From the NCBI GenBank assembly GCA_023457435.1, contig JAEWLS010000036.1, positions 62,001 to 126,000 on the forward strand: a stretch of 64,000 nucleotides of DNA. Direction: 5' to 3'. The position numbers were made by a program, and so were the translations under genes. The stretch's first letter is position 1; each line of letters starts with the position of its first letter. Shown one piece after another: positions 8,340-17,002 of the stretch. This DNA is from Pseudomonadota bacterium. Its GTDB lineage: Bacteria; Pseudomonadota; Alphaproteobacteria; Rhizobiales; Rhizobiaceae. The notes below the pieces were generated by a model. It was given only the letters and a program-made list of their open reading frames with translations, did not search any database and was not told where the DNA came from.

Positions 8340-9185
8340 TCAATGCCCGATCTGCGTTGCAAGTGTCCTGGCGTGGTCGGCTGCCTGGTGTGCATGTACC
8401 GTCGCCGCCCTTATGAGGTTGTCGAAGTGTCGAGTGAGCGTACGCACCGGTTCGGTCGCGTTGAGGACGAGGTACATGTCCCCGACGTAGATGGCCGCGC
8501 GTATCGAGCCGAAGATCGTGTAGGGGACCGAATAGCGGGCACGTCCGTCGTACAGAACGAGCCGGAACGTCGGGTAGAGGTCGTCGAGCAGGCGCGCCAT
8601 GTGCTCGAGCTGGCGTTTGCGAGCTGGCCGGTCCAGCCCGTCCCAAACGCCGCCACCTCGGGCAAAGGTATCGAGCGTGTGCCGGGCCATGCAGACCTCC
8701 ATGTCCGTCTCCGGCCTGCGGTTGTAATCCAGGCGGTAGCGGGCCTCGTCGCGTTGCGCCCCGGCATCTCGGTTGGTGATGCCCGCCTCGTAGTCTATCA
8801 GCTCACGGCTGCGCAGCAGATCGGGAATGCCGGCGGGCACGTAGCGAATCTTGGTGCCGACGGCTTCGGCGTGCCATTGCGCCAGCAGCGTCTGGTCGAA
8901 GCCGCCACCACCCTCTTCGATCTCCAGGCTTTCGCGTAACTCGCCGCCGAGGCCTTCGTCCTGGGAAAGCCCGAGCAGCCAGTCGAGCGAGACCTTGTGC
9001 TCGGCAGCTATGGCCAGCAGTGTCTCAGCGCGTGGCAGCCGGGTTGTATGCGGCGACAACATCTGTGTGAGAGCCGATCTGTCGATCCCGACGGCGTCGG
9101 CAAATCCCGACCTGCTCGACCCTGATCGAGCCAACAAAAGGGTTAGTTTCTCGCGAAAGACCGCCGCCAGTTTGCGCTTGTCCAC
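8340..9185 (-). CDS. XRE-type helix-turn-helix transcriptional regulator
   Basis: A 281-aa regulator with an N-terminal Cro/C1-type helix-turn-helix (about residues 15-70: SRSGFADAVGIDRSALTQML, then LDWLLGLS). A ~200-residue C-terminal domain rich in charged helices follows; I do not recognise it as a known ligand domain. Start: the GTG at 9185 has GGGAG six bases upstream and begins VDKRKLAAVF; longer in-frame starts run into the divergent promoter. It is divergent from the fatty acid desaturase, and an inverted repeat lies 27-44 bases upstream, so it may regulate itself and the desaturase. That link is inference. Confidence 0.85.
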   Translation of the reverse strand: MDKRKLAAVFREKLTLLLARSGSSRSGFADAVGIDRSALTQMLSPHTTRLPRAETLLAIAAEHKVSLDWLLGLSQDEGLGGELRESLEIEEGGGGFDQTLLAQWHAEAVGTKIRYVPAGIPDLLRSRELIDYEAGITNRDAGAQRDEARYRLDYNRRPETDMEVCMARHTLDTFARGGGVWDGLDRPARKRQLEHMARLLDDLYPTFRLVLYDGRARYSVPYTIFGSIRAAIYVGDMYLVLNATEPVRTLTRHFDNLIRAATVHAHQAADHARTLATQIGH

Positions 9186-9211
9186 CAGGTGCTCCCATGC
9201 GGCACAAACCC

Positions 9212-9229
9212 TACATCGTTTACGATATA
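9212..9229. promoter_or_regulatory. inverted repeat in regulator/desaturase divergent region
   Basis: ATCGT-TT-ACGAT (9215-9226) is a perfect 5-bp-arm repeat. Two further flanking pairs (TA...TA) after one mismatch give a near-symmetrical 18-base site upstream of the XRE regulator gene. It is a plausible operator for that regulator. Confidence 0.5.
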
Positions 9230-9379
9230 CAACAAGCGGGATCTTCGCTTCGCAGTCGCAACTTTTGGTGCACGAAGTCGCGTTGAACGCGCCCCTTGTT
9301 CCTGACACCGTCATGTCAGGATTCGCGGGGGCGATACCGGTCGGCGCTGAGGGGCGCCGGCCGGTGCAGATCGGTGAAG

Positions 9380-10387
9380 ATGCAAGACTCAGTTCGAAAG
9401 GAAAGCCGCTTCGGCAGGATCGAGTGGCCAACGATGGCGCTCGTCGTCATATGCTACGCGACCTGGTTTGCGGCGGGCTACGCTCTGTGGATCGGCCATC
9501 CGGTGGTCGCCGTAGCGGTGCTGACCGTGGCGGTCGCGCTGCATTCTTCGCTCATGCATGAAGCTTCGCACGGTCATCCGACGCGCAAGACGATGGTCAA
9601 CGAGGTGCTGGTCGGCCTGCCCATCGGACTGGTTTATCCATACCGTCGATTCAAGGCGCTTCACCTTCGCCACCATGCCGACGAGCGGCTTACCGACCCG
9701 TTCGACGACCCCGAGAGCTATTATCGGGCGTTGTGGCAGCATGAGCGGTTCCCGTCATGGTTCAAGGCGATGCTCGCCTTCAACAACACGATGGTCGGAC
9801 GTTTCCTTATTGGCCCGGCTCTGGCCAATGTCGGATTTGCCCTGACGGAGGCACAGGCGTTCGCGCGGGGCGACCACGGCGTAAGGCGCGCTTGGGCGCA
9901 TCACGCAGTGGGATTGGCTCTGGTCCTACCGACCATAGTCGTCTTGTTCGACATGCCGCTGATTTCATATCTGGTCCCGGCCTACCTCGCCCAGTCGCTG
10001 CTGTCGGTTCGCACATTCGCGGAGCATCGGTGGTCCGAGCGGCCAGACGGGCGCACGATCATCGTCGAGCGATCGCCTTTGTCGTTCCTGTTCCTCAACA
10101 ACAACCTGCATCTCGTGCATCACAAGATGCCGACTGTCGCCTGGTATAGGTTGCCGAGGCTTTTCAGGGAGCGCCGCGCGGAATGGAGCGCCTTGGGCGG
10201 CGGATACGTCTACCCCAACTACTTCGCCCTGCTGCGGGAATTCGCTTTCAAGGCCAAGGAACCGGTCGTCCATCCCGCGCTCCGGCGCGCGCCCGAGGCC
10301 GGACGGGCGTTTCGTCCCCGTATCCGTGCCCGCAGCGTTGCCGGCATGGGAGCGGCGCCGGTTCCAGCGAAACCTTCGGACGACTGA
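9380..10387 (+). CDS. membrane fatty acid desaturase
   Basis: Di-iron membrane desaturase/hydroxylase of 335 aa. All three histidine boxes are present: HEASHGH (60-66), HLRHH (95-99) and HLVHH (244-248), with NNNLH before the third. Four or more hydrophobic segments surround them. The family introduces double bonds or hydroxyls in acyl chains or carotenoid-like substrates at the inner membrane. The ATG at 9380 was chosen because the conserved part begins close by; upstream residues look non-coding. The next gene starts 8 bases after the stop, suggesting cotranscription. Exact lipid substrate unknown. Confidence 0.87.
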   Translation: MQDSVRKESRFGRIEWPTMALVVICYATWFAAGYALWIGHPVVAVAVLTVAVALHSSLMHEASHGHPTRKTMVNEVLVGLPIGLVYPYRRFKALHLRHHADERLTDPFDDPESYYRALWQHERFPSWFKAMLAFNNTMVGRFLIGPALANVGFALTEAQAFARGDHGVRRAWAHHAVGLALVLPTIVVLFDMPLISYLVPAYLAQSLLSVRTFAEHRWSERPDGRTIIVERSPLSFLFLNNNLHLVHHKMPTVAWYRLPRLFRERRAEWSALGGGYVYPNYFALLREFAFKAKEPVVHPALRRAPEAGRAFRPRIRARSVAGMGAAPVPAKPSDD

Positions 10388-10394
10388 ACTTTTC

Positions 10395-11066
10395 GTGGCG
10401 ACGATCGCCGCATTGCCGATGTATGACTGGCCAGAGCTTCAGGCCGCAAACGACGTCGCATGGGCTGCCATACGCGATCTCCTTCGGTCAAAGAGTATCG
10501 ACGCGCCTGAGGAGCTCGCGCGCGAGGCAACTGACCTGCACCGGCTGTGGCGAGATCCCGACCTTCTTTTGTCGCAGACATGCTGGGGGCCAATGGAGCT
10601 TGGACTCTCGGCGTACGTACAGGTCGTGGATCAGCCGGACTACTCCCCCTACGAAGGCGGGCAAGGGCCGAACTACTCGAGTGCGATCGTCGCCCGCAGG
10701 GGATCGGATAACAGGCTTCGCGGGAGGCGTTTTGCGTTCAACAGTCCCGACTCGCGCTCCGGTTATCTTGGCTTGCGCGCTGACCTCGAAAAGGAAGGCG
10801 TCGGCCTCTCGATCTTCTCCGAAATGATCGAGACAGGCGGGCATCGCGCATCGATAATCGCCGTCGCGGAGGGAAGGGCCGATGTCGCGGCAATAGACTG
10901 CAAGACCTGGGCGCTCGCGCGCCTGCATGAGCCAGCGTCGCAGGAACTCACCCCGATCGGCTGGACGACGATGCGGCTCGGTCTGCCGTTCATCACGTCG
11001 ATGGCTACACCGCCAGAGACAGTCCAAGCGCTACGCGAAGCGCTCGCGGCCTACCCGCCGCCATAG
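10395..11066 (+). CDS. PhnD-like periplasmic-binding-fold protein without signal peptide
   Basis: A 223-aa protein of the phosphate/phosphite/phosphonate substrate-binding (PhnD/TauA-like) fold. It has the early IAALPMYDWPEL strand, a mid segment RFAFNSPDSRSGYL, and ADVAAIDCKTWAL near the hinge. No signal peptide is visible at the GTG start (10395), and no permease or ATPase lies nearby, so it is probably not a conventional import component. The start sits 8 bases after the desaturase stop; earlier in-frame codons would overlap that gene. Function unknown; a cytoplasmic ligand-binding or enzyme role is possible. Confidence 0.75.
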   Translation: MATIAALPMYDWPELQAANDVAWAAIRDLLRSKSIDAPEELAREATDLHRLWRDPDLLLSQTCWGPMELGLSAYVQVVDQPDYSPYEGGQGPNYSSAIVARRGSDNRLRGRRFAFNSPDSRSGYLGLRADLEKEGVGLSIFSEMIETGGHRASIIAVAEGRADVAAIDCKTWALARLHEPASQELTPIGWTTMRLGLPFITSMATPPETVQALREALAAYPPP

Positions 11067-11195
11067 TCAGCGATTTCTCGCCGGGAGAAACATGGCGCCA
11101 ATCGCGGCACCGATCGCGGCCCCGATTGCTATACCTATGGCAAGATTGTCCATCGCAGCACCGATAATCGCGCCAACGCCAACGCCCGCGGCCAT
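11067..11195 (-). CDS. small glycine-zipper membrane protein, start region frameshifted
   Basis: A 42-aa, very hydrophobic protein built of GxxxG/AxxxG steps (AGVGVGAIIGAAMDN, then repeated AIGAAIGA) ending FLPARNR. Similar microproteins occur in many rhizobia. The ATG at 11195 has no ribosome site. Thirty bases upstream, an ATG at 11224 has a perfect GGAG six bases before it and encodes MTIYGNIALG, which reads as the natural N-terminus but is in the neighbouring frame. One extra base near 11195 would join them into one 52-residue protein. This may be a real frameshift, re-initiation, or a sequence error. Its stop lies against the stop of the PhnD-like gene. Confidence 0.65.
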   Translation of the reverse strand: MAAGVGVGAIIGAAMDNLAIGIAIGAAIGAAIGAMFLPARNR

Positions 11196-11313
11196 CCCAG
11201 GGCAATGTTACCGTAAATGGTCATCTCACGCTCCGTTGCCCCTCGGGGGGGAACGCCTTCGGCGGGGCAGCGTTCCGATTGGAAGGTCCAAACGAAAACG
11301 CGGAGAATGATGC

Positions 11314-11481
11314 ATGTTCGAGAACTCGTTGTGGCTGTTCGTCGTTGCCGGTGGACCAATTGTCATCGCAGTCGCGTACATCATCGCCCTCTCTCGCCAC
11401 CGCCGTTTAACGACGGGCGAGAAGATCGCGCAGCATGAAGCGATCCAAGATCTGCAACACGATGAGCGCCCGAACGCCTAA
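11314..11481 (+). CDS. small single-pass membrane protein
   Basis: A 55-aa protein with one clear membrane helix (LWLFVVAGGPIVIAVAYIIAL, about residues 6-26, preceded by MFENS). A basic RHRRL stop-transfer and a polar helical tail ending DERPNA follow. The ATG at 11314 has CGGAG about 8 bases upstream. Small rhizobial proteins of this layout are common and uncharacterised. It is convergent with the dimethylglycine dehydrogenase-like gene, 4 bases away. No function can be assigned. Confidence 0.72.
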   Translation: MFENSLWLFVVAGGPIVIAVAYIIALSRHRRLTTGEKIAQHEAIQDLQHDERPNA

Positions 11482-11485
11482 TCGC

Positions 11486-14077
11486 TCAGGAGCGCATCTT
11501 CTCACCGGTCGGATCGAAGAGCGGCTCGGTGTTGATCCGGGCCTTACGGCGCCTACCCAAGACTTCGACTTCGAAGACATCGTCGTCTTCGATCGCTGCG
11601 AGTTCAGCGGGGAGGTAACCCTGCGCCATCGACCGCCGAACGTAATGCGCATACCCGCCTGACGTCACCCAGCCGACCACGCGCCAGTCGCCGTCCGTCG
11701 CACCGAGCACCGCCGAGGTTGTTCCCTTTTCGGCGCTGCTCGTGCCGCGAGCGTGTTTGCCGTCGTGGCCGATGCGGGGCTTGCCGTGCCCGTGCGACGG
11801 GCGCACCGTGCCAAAATCCCTGTCGGTCCTGGCCCAAATCGGTTCATCGCCCATCACGTCGGCAGTGTCAGCGTCAATGACGAGCGACACGCGCTTGAGC
11901 TTGCCCTTGCCGCCTGCGTCCATGGCCGCGTGCTCGGCGGCGGCCGCTTCACGCCCGATGAAATCGTTCTTCTCGAGCTTAACAAAGCGGTCCATGCCGC
12001 CCTCGAACGGCCCGTAGATCGGCCGAAGCTCGCGATACCAAGTCGGGAAATTCTTCTCCAGACGCATCGACAGCAACGCGCGCATGCCGAAATCGACGAT
12101 ATCGAATTCGCGGCCAGCATCCTTGATCGCGTCGTAGACCTTGCGCTGATAAGCGGGGGCCATCCAGATTTCGTAACCTAAGTCGCCGGTATAGGTGATC
12201 CGGTTGACCATACAGGGGGCGCCGCCAACAGCCATCTCCCGGAAGTCCATGAACTTGAATGCCTTTGTCGACACGTCTTCGTCGACGAGCTTGGCCAGCA
12301 AGGCCTGGCTTTTGGGACCCGCGATCGACAGCCCGACCATCGTCTGGTCGAAGCGGTGGATCTGGACCGAGCCGTCCTTCGGCAGGTGCCTTTCGAACCA
12401 ACGCATGTGGTACTTCTGGGCGGCCGAGGATCCCCAGATGATGAAGCGCTCGTCGCCTGCGCGCGCGATCGTGAAGTCCCCGATCAGCTTGCCGAATTCG
12501 TTCAGCATCGGCGACAGCACGATGCGGCCTTTCTTCGGCATGCGGTTGGTCAGGAGGTGGTTGAGCCATGCCTCGGCGCCGGCACCCTTCACCTCATACT
12601 TGGCGAAGTTGGCGATTTCGGTCACGCCGACGCGCTCGCGCGTGCCGCGCACTTCATTGCCGACGTGTTCGAAGTCGTTGGAGCGGTGGAAGGAGACGAT
12701 GTCCTTTGCCTCGGCGCCCTTCGGAGCGAACCACAGCGGCGTTTCGAGGCCCCAGGAATCGCCCATGACTGCATTCTGGGCAACCATCGTGTCGTAAAGC
12801 GGCGTGGTCTGCGCCGGCCGCGCCGCGGGCAGCTCTTCGTTGGGGAAGCGGATCGAGAAGCGCCGCGAATAGTTTTCGCGAACCTTCGCGTTGGTGTAGC
12901 GGAGTGTCGCCCACTCGCCGAAGCGCGACACGTCCATGCCCCAGACGTCGAAACCGGGGTCGCCGTTGACCATCCAGTTGGAGAGCGCCAGTCCGACGCC
13001 GCCGCCCTGGCTAAACCCGGCCATGACGGCGCAGGCACACCAGAAATTGGTGAGGCCCTGAACCGGACCGACCAGAGGGTTGCCGTCGGGCGCAAAGGTG
13101 AACGGACCGTTGATGATCTGCTTGATGCCGGCGCGCTCGATCGCCGGGAAATGCTGGAAGCCGATCTCCAGGGAAGGGGCGATACGGTCGATGTCGGGCT
13201 GCAGCAGCTGCTGACCGAAATCCCAAGGCGTCTGAACGGGCGACCAGGGCTTTGGATGTTTTTCGTAAGTACCGAGGAGCATGCCCTGACGCTCCTGGCG
13301 CGTGTAGATTTCGCCCTTGAAGTCGAGCACGTGGCAGAGTTCGCGGCCCGTCGCCTGATTGTACTCGATTACCTCCGGCATCGGCTCGGTGAGCAGATAC
13401 ATGTGCTCCATAGCCAGCACCGGCAGCTCCAGCCCGACCATGCGGCCGACCTCGCGCGCCCACAGACCGCCGCAGTTGACGACGTGCTCGGCCTTCACCG
13501 TGCCCTGCTCGGTAACGACGTTCCAGGTGCCGTCAGGTTCCTGGGTCAGATCGGTGACGCGATTGCGCAGCACGATTTCCGCGCCGAGCATGCGCGCGGC
13601 CTTGGCGTAGGCATGGGTGGTGCCGGACGGGTCCAGGTGGCCCTCGACCGGATCCCACAGGGCACCGACGAACTTGGTCTCGTCCATGATCGGGAACATC
13701 GCCTTCGCCTCGGCCGGCGTGACGAGCTCCGTATCCATGCCGAGGTAGCGGCCCTTGGCGTGGGCAGCGCGCAGGAAATCCATCCGGCCCGGACTGTCGG
13801 CCATCATGAAGCCGCCGACGAGGTGCAGGCCGCAGGACTGTCCGGTCAGCTTCTCCAACTCCTCATAGAGCGAGATCGTATAGGCCTGCAGCTTGGCGAC
13901 GTTCGGATCGCCGTTGAGCGTATGGAAGCCGCCGGCGGCATGCCATGTCGAGCCTGACGTCAGTTCCGAGCGCTCGATCAGCATCACGTCGGTCCAGCCG
14001 GCCTTGGCCAGGTGGTAGAGCACCGAGCAGCCGACGACGCCGCCGCCGATCACAACCGCTTTTGCGTGGGATTTCAT
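11486..14077 (-). CDS. dimethylglycine dehydrogenase-like FAD/GcvT oxidoreductase
   Basis: An 863-aa flavoprotein. Residues 1-~400 form a DAO-type FAD domain with the dinucleotide motif GGGVVGCS. His46 in GSTWHAAG is the position that carries covalent FAD in dimethylglycine dehydrogenase. Residues ~430-860 form the GcvT/aminomethyltransferase folate-binding module. The family oxidatively demethylates N-methylated glycines and passes the carbon to tetrahydrofolate. It lies 51 bases downstream of the MttB-family gene on the same strand. With the betaine methyltransferase and sarcosine oxidase-like genes nearby, dimethylglycine is the best-supported substrate, though related members act on dimethylsulfoniopropionate or other methylamines. 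Confidence 0.83.
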   Translation of the reverse strand: MKSHAKAVVIGGGVVGCSVLYHLAKAGWTDVMLIERSELTSGSTWHAAGGFHTLNGDPNVAKLQAYTISLYEELEKLTGQSCGLHLVGGFMMADSPGRMDFLRAAHAKGRYLGMDTELVTPAEAKAMFPIMDETKFVGALWDPVEGHLDPSGTTHAYAKAARMLGAEIVLRNRVTDLTQEPDGTWNVVTEQGTVKAEHVVNCGGLWAREVGRMVGLELPVLAMEHMYLLTEPMPEVIEYNQATGRELCHVLDFKGEIYTRQERQGMLLGTYEKHPKPWSPVQTPWDFGQQLLQPDIDRIAPSLEIGFQHFPAIERAGIKQIINGPFTFAPDGNPLVGPVQGLTNFWCACAVMAGFSQGGGVGLALSNWMVNGDPGFDVWGMDVSRFGEWATLRYTNAKVRENYSRRFSIRFPNEELPAARPAQTTPLYDTMVAQNAVMGDSWGLETPLWFAPKGAEAKDIVSFHRSNDFEHVGNEVRGTRERVGVTEIANFAKYEVKGAGAEAWLNHLLTNRMPKKGRIVLSPMLNEFGKLIGDFTIARAGDERFIIWGSSAAQKYHMRWFERHLPKDGSVQIHRFDQTMVGLSIAGPKSQALLAKLVDEDVSTKAFKFMDFREMAVGGAPCMVNRITYTGDLGYEIWMAPAYQRKVYDAIKDAGREFDIVDFGMRALLSMRLEKNFPTWYRELRPIYGPFEGGMDRFVKLEKNDFIGREAAAAEHAAMDAGGKGKLKRVSLVIDADTADVMGDEPIWARTDRDFGTVRPSHGHGKPRIGHDGKHARGTSSAEKGTTSAVLGATDGDWRVVGWVTSGGYAHYVRRSMAQGYLPAELAAIEDDDVFEVEVLGRRRKARINTEPLFDPTGEKMRS

Positions 14078-14128
14078 GACGTTGGATCCGTGATAAGCGA
14101 AAATGAATCAGGTTGCTGAGAAGTCGAG

Positions 14129-15718
14129 TCAGAAGTCGGTCGGTGCGCCGCCCTCGGCGATGCGCCGGTCGACGAACTCGTTGAGTTCTTCCTCGACGGC
14201 CGGATCGATCGCCGGCTTCTCCCAACTGGCCAGACGTTCCTTCCAGAGCCGGTTGGCCTTCTGGATCGCGGTCGGCGATCCGGCCAGCGACCAGGTCTCG
14301 AAGTTGCGCCAGTCCGACAATACGGGCGAGTAGAACGCGGTCTTGTAGCGCTGCTGAGTGTGGGCCGTGCCGAAGAAGTGGCCACCCGGGCCAACGTCGC
14401 GGATCGCTTCGACGGCGAGCGCGTCTTCCGACAGGTCGAGCGGCTGCAGGAATTCCGCAACCATCTGCAGCAGGTCGACGTCTAGGATCATCTTCTCATA
14501 TGAGCAGCGCAGCCCACCTTCGAGCCAGCCGGCAGAGTGAAGGATGAAGTTTCCGCCGCCCTGGATGGCCCCCCACAACGAGAACACGCTCTCATAGGCG
14601 GCCTGCGCATCGACGGTGTTTGCGGCGCAGGTATTCGATGTCCGGTACGGAACGCCGTAGCGCCGCGCCAGCTGTCCGCCGACGAGCTGCGCCTTCATGT
14701 ATTCCGGCGTGCCGAAGGCTGGCGCGCCCGACTTCATGTCGACATTCGACGTGAATCCGCCATAGGCGACCGGCGCCCCTTTGCGGACCATCTGCGTGAA
14801 GGCGATACCGGCGAGCGCCTCTGCGTTCTGCAAGGTCAGCGCGCCGGCAACGGTCACCGGCGCCATCGCTCCGGCCAGCGTGAACGGCGTCACGATGACG
14901 ATCTGGCCGGCCGACGACATCTGGATGATGCCTTCGAGCATCGGCACGTCGAGCTTCAGCGGCGAGTTGGTGTTGATGATCGTGTAGACGGAGGGCTCGC
15001 GCTCGAGCTGCTCGCGCGAGATCCCGCGGGCGAGACGGGCGATCTCGATGCCGTCGACATTTCGCTCCTTGCCGAGCGAGTAGATATGGAACGGCTTGTC
15101 GGTGAGCGTGGCCAGATCGCGCACGCATTCGAGATGACGGATGGAAGGGTGGATGTCGGTCGGCTCGACGGGATAGCCGCCGGTCGTGTGGATGACGTTG
15201 TGGACCTGCGCGAGCTTGATCAGGTTGCGGTAGTCTTCCTGGTTCCCCGGACGCCGGCCGCGGTCGGTGTCGGAACAGTTCGGCGCCGAGCCCATTTGCG
15301 AGAAGATCAGCCGGTTGCCGCCGAAGGTGACATGATGAGCCGGATTGCGCGCGTGAAGCGTGAACTCAGAAGGCGCATGCGCAATCAGCTCCAGCAGCAT
15401 GTCGCCGTCGAAGCGGACGCGCTCCGAGCCTTCCGTCACGTCGGCGCCGTGTGCCTTCATGATGCGCCGCGCATCGGGGTGGAGCACGTCCAGCCCGATC
15501 TCGCGCAGCACACGCAGCGACGCCCGATGTATCGATTCGAGCTCGTCGTCCGACACGATCTGCGTTGGGGGGAAGGGGATGCGGAGCTGACGCCAGGGGG
15601 GCTGATCGAATGCGGCACTGGCACCGGCACGCTTGCCGGCCCTGCCGCCGCGGCGACCCCGTTCAGCGGTAGCGTCGGCCGCAGGCGCGGCATCCGCCGC
15701 GAGGCTTTCATCTGACAT
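14129..15718 (-). CDS. MttB-superfamily (trimethylamine methyltransferase-like) protein
   Basis: A 529-aa member of the trimethylamine methyltransferase MttB family. After an Ala/Arg-rich lead of ~35 residues come the TIM-barrel landmarks LRVLREIGLDVLHPDA, SAPNCSD, GGFTSNVDMKSGAPAFG, NTCAANTVDAQ and GPGGHFFG. The frame is uninterrupted, so it is a non-pyrrolysine member. Characterised non-pyrrolysine members (MtgB, MtpB, MtcB types) demethylate glycine betaine, proline betaine or carnitine onto a corrinoid protein. No corrinoid protein or activase gene lies in the window. It is first gene of a unit with the dimethylglycine dehydrogenase-like protein and divergent from the sarcosine oxidase-like gene. 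Confidence 0.85.
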   Translation of the reverse strand: MSDESLAADAAPAADATAERGRRGGRAGKRAGASAAFDQPPWRQLRIPFPPTQIVSDDELESIHRASLRVLREIGLDVLHPDARRIMKAHGADVTEGSERVRFDGDMLLELIAHAPSEFTLHARNPAHHVTFGGNRLIFSQMGSAPNCSDTDRGRRPGNQEDYRNLIKLAQVHNVIHTTGGYPVEPTDIHPSIRHLECVRDLATLTDKPFHIYSLGKERNVDGIEIARLARGISREQLEREPSVYTIINTNSPLKLDVPMLEGIIQMSSAGQIVIVTPFTLAGAMAPVTVAGALTLQNAEALAGIAFTQMVRKGAPVAYGGFTSNVDMKSGAPAFGTPEYMKAQLVGGQLARRYGVPYRTSNTCAANTVDAQAAYESVFSLWGAIQGGGNFILHSAGWLEGGLRCSYEKMILDVDLLQMVAEFLQPLDLSEDALAVEAIRDVGPGGHFFGTAHTQQRYKTAFYSPVLSDWRNFETWSLAGSPTAIQKANRLWKERLASWEKPAIDPAVEEELNEFVDRRIAEGGAPTDF

Positions 15719-15810
15719 TCAGAGTTCCGAGGTTCGCATGCGCCGGCATATTGGCTTGCCGGCACATCGGCCGGTAATGAAGCCGCGACCAGAAGAGCGA
15801 AAGAATCGAC

Positions 15811-16941
15811 ATGGCTGCCGCACGCTACGATGTCGCCGTCATAGGCCTCGGTGCCATGGGGTCAGCGGCCTTGTGCGAACTCTCGCGACGCGGCCATCGC
15901 GTTGTCGGGATCGAGCGCTTTGCCCGTGGCCACGAGCGCGGCTCCTCGCATGGTGAGAGCCGGGCGATACGGCTGGGCTACTTCGAGCATCCGTCCTACG
16001 TGCCGCTGGCGCGGGCGGCATACGAGCGTTGGGAGCAGCTCGAACAGCTTACCGGCGAGAGTGTGCTGACGCGCACCGGCGTGCTTGAGATCGGAAGGCC
16101 GGGCAGCATCCTCGTCGCGGGATCAGCCGAAGCGAGCCGGCTCCACGGTATCGCTCACGAGGTGCTCACCGCAGCCGAGATCACCCGGCGATTTTCGCAG
16201 TTCAACTTGCCCGACGACTACTCCGGAGTCTTTCAGAAGGATGGAGGCTTCGTGTGCGCCGACCTGGCGAACCGGTTGCACCTGCAACTGGCCGAGCAGG
16301 CCGGAGCGCGAGTCGTCGAAAACTGCGCAGTGTCTTCGATCGAGCCAAGGCAGGAGGCAGTGCAGGTCGTCGCGGAGGGCATGACGGTCGAGGCCGAGAG
16401 CGTCATTATTGCGACCGGCGGGTGGATCGGCAATCTCGTGCCGCAACTATCGGTCAGGCTGAAGCTTACCCGGCAAGTTCTCTGCTGGTTCGCGCCGAAG
16501 CAGCCCGATGCTGTGGCTCTCGGTTCACTGCCTGTCTTTGCCATCGACGGACCGGAGGACCTGGCCTACGGGTTCCCCGATCTTGGGCTCGGCTTCAAAT
16601 GCGCGTCGCACCTTTCGAGCGGAGACCTCGCGGATGCCGACAGCGCGCGGCAGGACGCGAGCGCGGCCGACGAGGCGCAGATGCGGCGCTTCCTGGAGGC
16701 GTTCCTCCCTGCCGCGGCGGGGGCGCTCATCGGCATGAAGACGTGCATCTATACGCGTACGCCGGACGAGGACTTCGTCATCGACCTGCTGCCGGACGAC
16801 CCCCGCATCGTCGTCGCCTCGCCCTGCTCGGGACACGGCTTCAAGTTTGCAAGCGTCATCGGCGAAGTGCTCGCTGATCTCGCGACGCGGCGTGCGACAC
16901 GCCACGACATTTCGCGCTTCGCGATCGCCAGACTGGCATGA
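15811..16941 (+). CDS. monomeric sarcosine oxidase / N-methyltryptophan oxidase family
   Basis: A 376-aa FAD amine oxidase. The dinucleotide motif is VIGLGAMGSA at the N-terminus. SSHGESRAIR is the conserved substrate/FAD loop, and the Cys in CSGHGFKF near residue 340 is the residue that binds FAD covalently in monomeric sarcosine oxidase. It should oxidise a secondary N-methyl amine such as sarcosine, giving glycine, formaldehyde and peroxide. It is transcribed away from the MttB-like gene with 92 bases between. In this context sarcosine is the likely substrate, but N-methyltryptophan or pipecolate types share these motifs. Cytoplasmic. Confidence 0.85.
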   Translation: MAAARYDVAVIGLGAMGSAALCELSRRGHRVVGIERFARGHERGSSHGESRAIRLGYFEHPSYVPLARAAYERWEQLEQLTGESVLTRTGVLEIGRPGSILVAGSAEASRLHGIAHEVLTAAEITRRFSQFNLPDDYSGVFQKDGGFVCADLANRLHLQLAEQAGARVVENCAVSSIEPRQEAVQVVAEGMTVEAESVIIATGGWIGNLVPQLSVRLKLTRQVLCWFAPKQPDAVALGSLPVFAIDGPEDLAYGFPDLGLGFKCASHLSSGDLADADSARQDASAADEAQMRRFLEAFLPAAAGALIGMKTCIYTRTPDEDFVIDLLPDDPRIVVASPCSGHGFKFASVIGEVLADLATRRATRHDISRFAIARLA

Positions 16942-17002
16942 AGAGCTTGCTTTCGCCCGAATTCGCCGGAATCTCTCGGCCACTGTTCTTGCGGGAGGCA
17001 AC

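Noticed and set aside
12356..13957. 533-codon open frame on the plus strand
   Set aside because: It is antisense to the dimethylglycine dehydrogenase-like gene; its composition is that of a GC-rich shadow frame and it has no recognisable domain.
14537..15715. 392-codon open frame on the plus strand
   Set aside because: Antisense to the MttB-family gene, which has clear family motifs.
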